Positions 56,404 through 64,000 of a DNA stretch of 64,000 nt are shown one piece after another. The position numbers and the translations under genes were made by a program. Below the pieces are notes generated by a model. That model did not search any database and had not been told where the DNA came from. It saw only the letters and a list, made by a program, of their open reading frames with translations. How positions within the stretch are numbered: the first letter of the stretch is position 1; the number at the start of each line of letters is the position of its first letter. This DNA is from Ilex aquifolium (taxonomy: Eukaryota > Streptophyta > Magnoliopsida > Aquifoliales > Aquifoliaceae): the NCBI GenBank assembly GCA_951799425.1, contig OX637393.1, forward strand, positions 22,361,744-22,425,743, given 5' to 3'.

Positions 56404-59400
56404 ATGGCAAGTGGAAGAAGAGGACGTCGAGGCGGTGGGCGGAACAATAACCAACCACCACCGGTCTTCGATCAACGAGCGTTTACAGAAACCATGGGCC
56501 TAATGGCGGCTACTGTTGCACAAGCTAGTGCAAATGCCGGACATGGAGGCGCGAGTAACCTCCAACAGTTTAAAGCACACAAACCTCCAGTCTTCATGGG
56601 AGGGGCGGACCCGATGGTGGCCGACCATTGGTTCCGGCAAGTCAACAAGATCTTAGGGGCGATGGAGGTCACCTCAGACGCTACTAAGATAAGGCTAGCT
56701 GCATTCCAGCTAGAAGGAGAAGCCCAATTGTGGTGGGATTGGGTGACGGCCTCGAAGAACTTAGAGGCCATGACATGGGGAGAGTTCAAGGAGCTCTTCA
56801 TGGGTAAATATTTCCCAACGGCCGTTCGACATGCAAAGGCCCGCGAGTTTCTAGATTTGAAGCAAGGGTCAATGACAGTGATGGAGTATGTGGCTAAGTT
56901 CACTGAATTAGCCCGATTTGCTGATGATTACGTGGCCACGGATATGGCCAAGGTAAGAAGGTTTGAGGATGGGTTGAAGCTATCCATCCGGGGAAAGATT
57001 GTGGGCCTCCGCCTGCAAGACTTGGACTCTATGGTCGAGACAGCTATGGCCATTGAGAGGGAGGTGGACGATGCTCGAAGCATCCGTGAGGCGGGTGCTA
57101 AGGATAAGAAGAAGGAGGGCCAATCCTCTTCTTCTAGTTCGGGGAAGAAACAGAGGACCTCTGCTCCTCAAGGACAGGGCCGCGGCTATCAAGGCCAAGG
57201 CCAAGGTCAGCTTTCCCAAGGCGGGAGAAACTTCAGGACTACCTACCAGGCGGGCCAGAAGACATGTTTCCATTGCCACCAACCGGGGCATATGAAGCGG
57301 GATTGTCCGCAGAGGCAAGGATCCCAGAGCTATGGGACACCTCAGTCCCAGTCATCAGTGGGACAGTCGCAGACACGCCTTGTTCCTCCCTACCCCACCA
57401 CGGGCCAGGGAAACCAGTATCAGTTCCAGGGCGCTACTCAGGCCCCTACCACCTTTCGAGCGGGGACTCCGCAGTCGGGCCAGATGGGCCAAGGCATGGG
57501 TCGAGGCCGAGGACAGGGCATGCAAGCCGGGACTTCGGGGACCCAGGGGCGTGTCTACGCCATTACACCTCAGGCTGAGCCAGTGGACCAGTCAGTCATT
57601 CAGGGTACATTTCTACTTTCTCGCCTATGGACTAAAGTGTTATTTGATTCTGGTGCATCACATTCATTCATTTCTGCATCATGTGTGAGGGATTTGGGCT
57701 TAGAGGTTGATACCTTGGAGGAGCCGTTATATGTGAATTCACCCCTAGGAGCTAGGGTGTGTGTGAATCAGATATGTCGGGGTTGTGAGCTAGAGATCTC
57801 GGGGATTCTACTCACCGTGGACCTTAGGGTTATGGACATGTCGGAATTCGATGTCATCCTTGGGATGGACTGGTTGGCGGCGTATCGGGTCGTTATTGAT
57901 TGTGACAAGAAGAGGGTCACCGCCTATACACCGGACGGTGTTTGTTTCAAGTTTCAGGGGGAAAAGCATGATGCTCTACCTCAAGTCGTGTATGATTCAC
58001 GATGGCATGGGCAATTGATGGGTTGGCTTGCGAGCCTTACCCTGGAGGACGAGGCGAGACAAGAATTGGGTCTACCTCGGGTGGTGTGTGAATATGAGGA
58101 CGTTTTTCCGGACGAGTTACCGGGATTACCTCCCCATAGGGATGTGGACTTTAGCGTTGAGTTGCATCCGGGTACTTCACCCATTTCTATGACTCCACAT
58201 AGGATGGCGCCAGCTGAGTTGCAAGAACTCAAGGTTCAATTACAAGAATTATTGGACAAGGGCTTTATTAGACCGAGTACCTCACCTTGGGGCGCTCCGG
58301 TGCTGTTTGCCAAGAAGAAGGATAAGACCCTTCGATTGTGTATAGACTATCGGCAGTTGAACCGGGTCACCATCAAGAATAGGTACCCTTTGCCGAGGAT
58401 CGATGATCTGTTTGATCAGCTGAGGGGAGCGCGGGTCTATTCAAAAATAGATCTCCGCACGGGCTACCATCAGTTGAGGATTAGGGAGTCAGATATCCCT
58501 AAGACGGCGTTCAGAACGCGGTACGGGCATTTCGAGTTCACGGTGATGCCATTTGGGTTGACGAATGCCCCGGCGGCATTTATGGATCTCATGCATAGGG
58601 TGTTCCAGCCCTATTTAGATCAGTTTGTCGTAGTGTTTGTTGATGACATCCTGATCTACTCCAAGATAGAGGAGGAGCATGAGGGTCACTTAAGGATTGT
58701 TCTCCAGACCTTGAGGGACCACCAGTTGTACGCCAAGTTCAGCAAGTGTGAATTTTGGCTTACGGAGGTGAAATTTTTGGGACACGTGGTGTCGGCTTCG
58801 GGGGTATCAGTTGATCCGGAGAAAGTCGAGGCAGTTATGAGCTGGGAGAGGCCAAGGTCAGTCTTCGAGATACGTAGTTTCTTGGGATTGGCAGGGTATT
58901 ACCGGAGGTTCATCGAGGACTTCTCCCGACTAGCCGCACCTATGACTAGATTGACCCGGAAGGAGGTCAAGTTCGAGTGGAATGATTCGTGTGAGAAGGC
59001 ATTCCAAGAACTAAAGAGGAGACTCACTTCAGCTCCTATCTTGATTGTCCCAGAAAGGGGACAAAACTACACGATATATTGCGATGCCTCTAAAGACGGA
59101 CTGGGTTGTGTCTTGATGCAGTCCGGGAGAGTGGTGGCTTATGGTTCTCGACAGTTGAAGAATCACGAGCAGAATTACCCCACGCATGACATGGAGTTGG
59201 CGGCCGTTGTCTTTGCCTTAAAGGCTTGGCGCCACTATTTGTATGGTGAACGATTTGAAGTGTTTTCGGACCACAAAAGTCTGAAGTACATCTTCACTCA
59301 ACGGGACCTCAACATGAGGCAGCGTAGGTGGATGGAGTACCTAGAAGACTATGACTTCACTTTGCATTACCACCCCGGTAAGGCAAATGTGGTGGCTGAC

Positions 59401-60989
59401 GCACTTAGTCGAAAGTCACGGGGTGTCTTAGCTAGTGTGGCTTCCCGGGAGTGGCGGATGCTTGAGGTCGTGGGCCAATTTGGGCTGCATTATCGGGGTC
59501 GGACTCAGGGTGTTTTAGGGAGTTTGGTGGCTACGCCTTCCCTACTGAGCAGAGTGATCGAGTCACAGAGACAGGACTCAGAGTTATCATCCATCAGGGA
59601 CCGAGTGCAGGCGGGTACTGGTGACGAGGGCTGGGCCATTCACTCGGATGACAGTCTTCGGTTTAGGGGAAGGGTAGTGGTTCCCCAGTCGGCGGAGCTG
59701 AGAGAGGAGATCCTCAGGGAGTTTCATTGCTCTCGTTTTGCGGTGCACCCAGGCGGCACGAAGATGTATCATGATCTTCGTCGCCAGTATTACTGGAGCG
59801 GAATGAAGAGGCAAATTGGCGACTTTGTCAGTAGATGCCTCACATGTCAGCAGATTAAAGCCGAGCACCAGAGGCCAGCAGGGTTGCTCCAGCCCTTGGA
59901 AGTGGCTGAGTGGAAGTGGGAGCACATCACAATGGACTTTGTGACCCACTTGCCACGGACATCACGGGGACATGATGCGGTGTGGGTGATAGTGGACCGG
60001 CTTACGAAGTCGGCACACTTTTTGACGGTGCGGATGACCTTCACTCTGGAGGAATTCTGCAGGTTGTACATAAGGGAGATAGTCCGGTTGCATGGGGTAC
60101 CCGTGTCTATAGTATCGGATCGGGATCCCAGGTTTACGGCTCACTTTTGGGAGAGTTTCCAGCGAGCCATGGGGACTCAGTTGAGGATGAGCACAGCCTA
60201 CCATCCCCAAACGGACGGTCAGTCGGAGAGGACCATCCAGACATTAGAGGACATGCTACGGGCATGCGTCCTAGATCTCAAGGGTAACTGGGAAGAGCAT
60301 TTCCCTTAGTGGAATTCGCCTACAATAACAGTTATCAGGCGAGCATACGGATGGCACCCTATGAGGCGCTTTATGGGAGGCCTTGTCGTTCTCCGGTTTG
60401 TTGGACTGAAGTTGGGGAAAGACCCTCTACGGGTCCAGACTTGATTAGAGACACCTCGGAGAAGGTGAACCTGATAAGGAAGCGTCTTCTCACGGCTCAG
60501 AGCCGGCAGAAGAGTTACGCCGATAGGCGGCGGCGGCCTCTGGAATTTGAGGTGGGAGACCACGTCTTCTTAAAGGTGATGCCTAAGAGAGGGGTGATCA
60601 GATTCGGCAAGCGGGGAAAACTGTCGCCGAGGTATATTGGGCCCTTTGAGGTGCTTGAGAGAGTTGGCACTGTGGCTTACAGATTGGCGTTACCGCCAAC
60701 TTTATCGGGTGTTCACGCCGTATTCCATGTCTCCATGCTCCGGAAGTATACTCCAGATCCGACGCATGTTGTGGATTGGGGCGAGCTCATAGTTGATGCG
60801 GATGGGACCTTCGAGGAGGGACCAGTGCGTGTCATGGATAGCCGAGAGCAGGTTTTGCGAGGCAAGACCGTGAGGCTAGTGAAGGTGTTGTGGCAGCACC
60901 GAGGAGTGGAGGAGGCAACGTGGGAGCGTGAGGACACCATACGTGCCAACTATCCTTTCTTATTTGAGGATGGAGGTACATTCTTATAG
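56404..60989 (+). pseudogene. T2 gag-pol polyprotein region (Tekay/Del-like, about one break)
   Basis: It starts [19 protein letters not shown]. Approximate residues: gag domain 70-200 ([23 protein letters not shown]), Gly/Gln-rich linker 230-285, zinc knuckle [14 protein letters not shown] 287-300, protease DSGASHSF near 414, and RT with [20 protein letters not shown] near 640 and catalytic [10 protein letters not shown] near 745. RNase [14 protein letters not shown] is near 893 with DALSRK after it. Integrase has its zinc region near 1115 ([18 protein letters not shown]) and core [15 protein letters not shown] and [11 protein letters not shown]. The end has a GPF module (PRYIGPFEVLERVG) and a chromodomain-like VKVLWQHRGVEEATWERED. 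This is the chromovirus order; the chromodomain is known in the clade to guide integration towards marked chromatin. Almost the same as T1. Confidence 0.97.
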
Positions 60990-61070
60990 TCATTTAGTAT
61001 TATATGACTGTTGCATATGCGTGTAATTGTGTGTGCATGAGTGTATGAATTTCGGGGACGAAATTCTTCT

Positions 61071-61083
61071 AAGGGGGGAAGAA
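61071..61083 (+). other. Polypurine tract of T2
   Basis: AAGGGGGGAAGAA lies just before the 3' LTR, after TTCGGGGACGAAATTC. Confidence 0.9.
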
Positions 61084-61473
61084 TGTAAAACCCGAGAAAA
61101 TTTCAACCTTTGTGAAAAAAGGGCAAAACGGTAAATTGCCACTACAGTACAGGTTGTAAACCTGAATTTTTCTAGAACTCGGATGACGAAACGGACCTCA
61201 CCGTTGGATTCGTCTCGCGAAATCTAGTTACCACGTCAAATTTCGTGGAATTCCGAGATAGTCGGATTTTTCGCGTTTTACGAGACGAACGGGCCCCGGG
61301 TGACCCCGTACACGAAATTTTTTATAAAATTTCCAAGTTTGGGGAAATATTAGAGACAAGTGAAATAAAAATAATTTAAACTTAAATCGGGACGAAATTT
61401 AATCGTTTCGGGGTTAAAACGGACCCGGAATTAAATAGGACGGGTGGCGAATTGTGGGCCAAGTATTCTAAAA

Positions 61474-61482
61474 TATAAATAG
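61474..61482 (+). promoter_or_regulatory. TATA box of the T2 3' LTR
   Basis: TATAAATAG, the copy of the 53685 box. In principle it could drive transcription outward into A4 sequence. Confidence 0.6.
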
Positions 61483-63247
61483 GGGGAAAAATTAGATTTT
61501 TCCCCATTGTTCAGCCGGTTTCAGCCGATAGAAAAGAGGAGAGGGAGAGAGCTTGAAGTCTTCACTTCTCTCTACGATCTAGAAGGCTACGAAGCTCGGA
61601 TCCATTCGGGCCAAGAAGTAAAGTCGGTCTCCTCGTCGAAGGCTACGACCACGTACCAAAAACGAGGGTTTTCACCGAAGGAAAAAGGGGCGGGATTTTG
61701 AGAGCTTAAGATTGGGCTCGGGTTTGAGTTCTAAGAGCTTCTCCACGTCGTTCCTCACGCTTCAAGAGGTAGAGTTCCTTCCTACTTGGGATTATTTTAC
61801 AACTTAGGTTGTTATATGTAATGTGAATGTAGTATAATGGGCATGTTGATTATCAATGTTGTGAAATTGATGGGTAGTTGGATAAGTTCATTATCAATGA
61901 CTTGTTGTTGAGAAATTGATGGAATTTGGTGATGGGTAAAACGGGTATATGAAATTAACCCAATTTAAGTGAAATCCCTAACTTGGGAAGTGATGGGTTG
62001 CAATTGTTTGTGTAAATCCATGGAATAGTGTGGTGGGCATGAATTGTGATTATCATGCGGGCATGTGAAATTGCTCTAATGTGAAATTATGTGAATTATT
62101 GGCATATGCTATGGGATGATATGTTTGTAAATAAATGTTGAGTATGAAAAAGATAAGTTATGTTAATTGATATATTGACATGGCTATGAAGTTGGTAATT
62201 ATATGCTTAGGATATAAATTGATATGATTATGTTAGAATAAGATAAATGTTGCTCACATGGCATTCATTACATGGGGCATGACATTGAAGTAGTATTGGT
62301 GCATTACAATGCATGTGTACACAAACATCGCATTATGGGTGTGGGTGCATGGTTGAGTTCAAACACCACATAGGTGGATGATGGTGGGCTCGGGAAAGTT
62401 GGATTGAACATCCGGCTGAGTCTCATGGTTCATGGAAAAAGGAATTTGGGTCGGGGTAATAAGAAGGGCTAGACTCGCCCTCGGGTGTGAGACCCGGTGT
62501 GACGGATACGCACTTCCGTTGGTATCATAGTCCATAAAGTGTGTCGGTGTACGCGGAACCGTTGGTGGAAGTCCATGAATTCCGTGTCGGTTGGGCGACC
62601 GTTGGTGCAAGTCCATAAAGACCCACCCCAAAGAAAGACCCGGGTGTTTTAAATGATAGTCATTGTGTGTGAATTAACAATGGCGGGGGCTTGGGAAAGC
62701 CCGATTTTAAACTCATGGCATTGTATGGGGGATAGGAGCCGGTGAGGGCTCGGATTGAGTTGCATGGGAGAGTCTCATCCCATTTCATGGCATTACATGC
62801 TAGAAATCCAACATTTGAATAGTATGTTGTGGTTGTGATGTTGTTGGTGTGAAGTGTTGCATGAACATTGCATATGCACTTAGGTTGGGGAGTAGCCCTT
62901 GTAGGAAATACTCTACTGGGCGTGGCTCACCCTTTATGGGAAACATATTTCAGGTACGGGACACCCCTTCGAGGAAGGACCTTATATGGGACCCCAAGGA
63001 TGAAGAAAGCCGGAATGTGGCTTCTATTTTGAAGTTGTGTAAAACTTTTGACAAACACATACGTTGGCTTGTAAATATATGAAAATTCCGCTTTTGATGT
63101 GTAAATATGTGGAATTGTACGCTATGGAACTTGTATAGAACATGTATAATGTAGAAAATATAGTTATACATGTTTGGGATGGAATTGGAATGGTTTTGGT
63201 TGAATTGGAATTGAAAAATTAAACTAAGGAAGAAATTCTGGGCAAAA

Positions 63248-63600
63248 CCCTCCGGAAGGTCACTAACACCTTCCGGAAGGTTAGGGCAGAATTGAGATCC
63301 AGAAGGTAAAACCTTCCGGAAGGTTGAGTACATCTTCCGGAAGGTCGACACGTTTCATTTTCAATCTATTTTCCAGAAGGCAAAACCTTCCGAAAGGTGA
63401 AGAAAAACCTTCCGGAAGAACCTTTCCAGTGAGTAAAACCTTCCGGAAGGTTGAGTACATCTTCCGGAAGGTCGACACGTTTCATTTTCAACTCATTTTC
63501 CAGAAGGCAAAACCTTCCGGAAGGTAAAGAGAAACCTTCCGGAAGAACTTTTTCAGTAAGCAAACCTTCCGGAAGGTTGAGTCAAAAACCTTCCGGAAGG
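63248..63600. repeat. Palindrome array CCTTCCGGAAGG in the T2 3' LTR
   Basis: The same twelve units as 55459-55811. Confidence 0.96.
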
Positions 63601-63841
63601 TTCTCCAAAAACTTGAAATTTTCAAAATGCTTAGCCATGTTTTTGGGCTTTGTTTTCTTTGGCTCCTGTGACATAAATGGACATAAATCGAGGTATAATT
63701 GACCTTGTGGATAGTAAATCTGATTAAAAGCATGTGAGTGACGTGGTGTCGGGTTATACGACTATCACGAGTATTTCCGCGGGTTGACGGATGGTCAACG
63801 GTTAATAAAGGACCCCCGGAAATTTGGGGCGTCACACGACC

Positions 63842-64000
63842 AACTCCCATGACCCCACAACAAGGTTCACACCCACCACCTCAAGGACCTCCCCATATCA
63901 ACCATGCCAACCACCACAAAAGAGGAGCCTTGAGGATATACTGAATCAGTTTATGCAAAGCCAAATGAACTTCAACAATAGTTCCACTCAGGCTTTTACT
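63842..64000 (+). pseudogene. A4 gag, continuation after T2
   Basis: It carries the Pro/Gln-rich linker and the start of the next helix, paralleling A2 near 9450-9600 (cctcaaggacct, aaagaggagcctt, caaagccaaatgaac). It runs off the right edge. Confidence 0.85.

Larger units (their letters stand above)
53295..63836 (+). mobile_element. T2: very young, nearly whole Tekay/Del-like chromovirus element
   Basis: Full structure: CGACC duplication, 5' LTR 53295-56047, primer site 56051-56062, gag-pol 56404-60989, polypurine tract 61071-61083, 3' LTR 61084-63836. Both LTRs are 2753 bp, and I count about three differences between them, so the insertion is very recent. The polyprotein region looks nearly whole, with about one break. 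The coding part is close to T1, but the LTR middle is not. Confidence 0.98.
61084..63836 (+). repeat. T2 3' LTR (2753 bp)
   Basis: Almost the same as 53295-56047 and followed by CGACC. Confidence 0.97.
51168..64000 (+). mobile_element. A4: Athila-like element (partial), with T2 nested inside
   Basis: LTR 51168-52049, Asp-tRNA primer site 52056-52072, and gag 52156-53294 continuing at 63842-64000 after T2. It runs off the right edge, so pol and the 3' LTR are not in view. LTR and gag pair with A2 and not with A1/A3. It interrupts LTR I. Confidence 0.9.

Overview
The window looks like repeat-rich nuclear DNA of a flowering plant. I see no host gene, tRNA gene, rRNA gene or CRISPR array. Almost every base can be assigned to Ty3/gypsy LTR retrotransposons nested inside one another. 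Two clades are visible. The first is a Tekay/Del-like chromovirus clade (initiator-Met-tRNA primer site TGGTATCAGAGC; elements T1, T2, N1 and LTR H). The second is an Athila-like clade (Asp-tRNA-type primer site TGGCGCCGTTGCCGGGGA or its complement; elements A1, A2, A3, A4, F1, with relatives E, F2, G, I). The species cannot be named from the sequence.

Layout, left to right. 1-543 is the end of a Tekay-like LTR (H) lying in A1. 544-6958 is A1, minus strand, running off the left edge. 6959-10611 is gag-pol of A2, minus strand; its gag start, primer site and 877-bp LTR reappear at 29690-30827. Between them lies A3 (10612-29689, target duplication GGGAC), which itself carries T1 (16939-26895, target duplication ATATT) inside gag. 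30828-32390 is the 3' part of an older plus-strand Athila-like element (E) that A2 entered. 32391-35674 is a minus-strand LTR (F2) plus an unusual internal gene remnant. 35675-37518 is a solo LTR (G, duplication AAGAC). 37769-48918 is F1 (duplication ATGAG), which contains N1 (39818-45046). 48924-51167 is old internal sequence and a partial LTR (I). 51168-64000 is A4, plus strand, split in gag by T2 (53295-63836, duplication CGACC).

Relative age follows from nesting and from LTR pairs compared by eye. T2 is very young (about three differences over 2753 bp), T1 is younger (about 1%), A3, F1 and N1 are older (roughly 3-4%), and E, F2 and the pieces around them are oldest. T2 looks nearly whole, with about one break. 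All other coding regions are broken or partial.

The most striking thing is not a gene. LTRs from both clades contain a cassette with conserved leader and spacer phrases that surround short perfect palindromes. The palindrome differs from element to element (GTACCGGTAC, CTACCGGTAG, CCTTCCGGAAGG, ACGTTCGAACGT) but is repeated many times within each one. Other observations worth a second look are a gag-protease-only A3 that keeps a conserved small 3' ORF, internal polypurine-like tracts, and a non-coding LARD-like N1.
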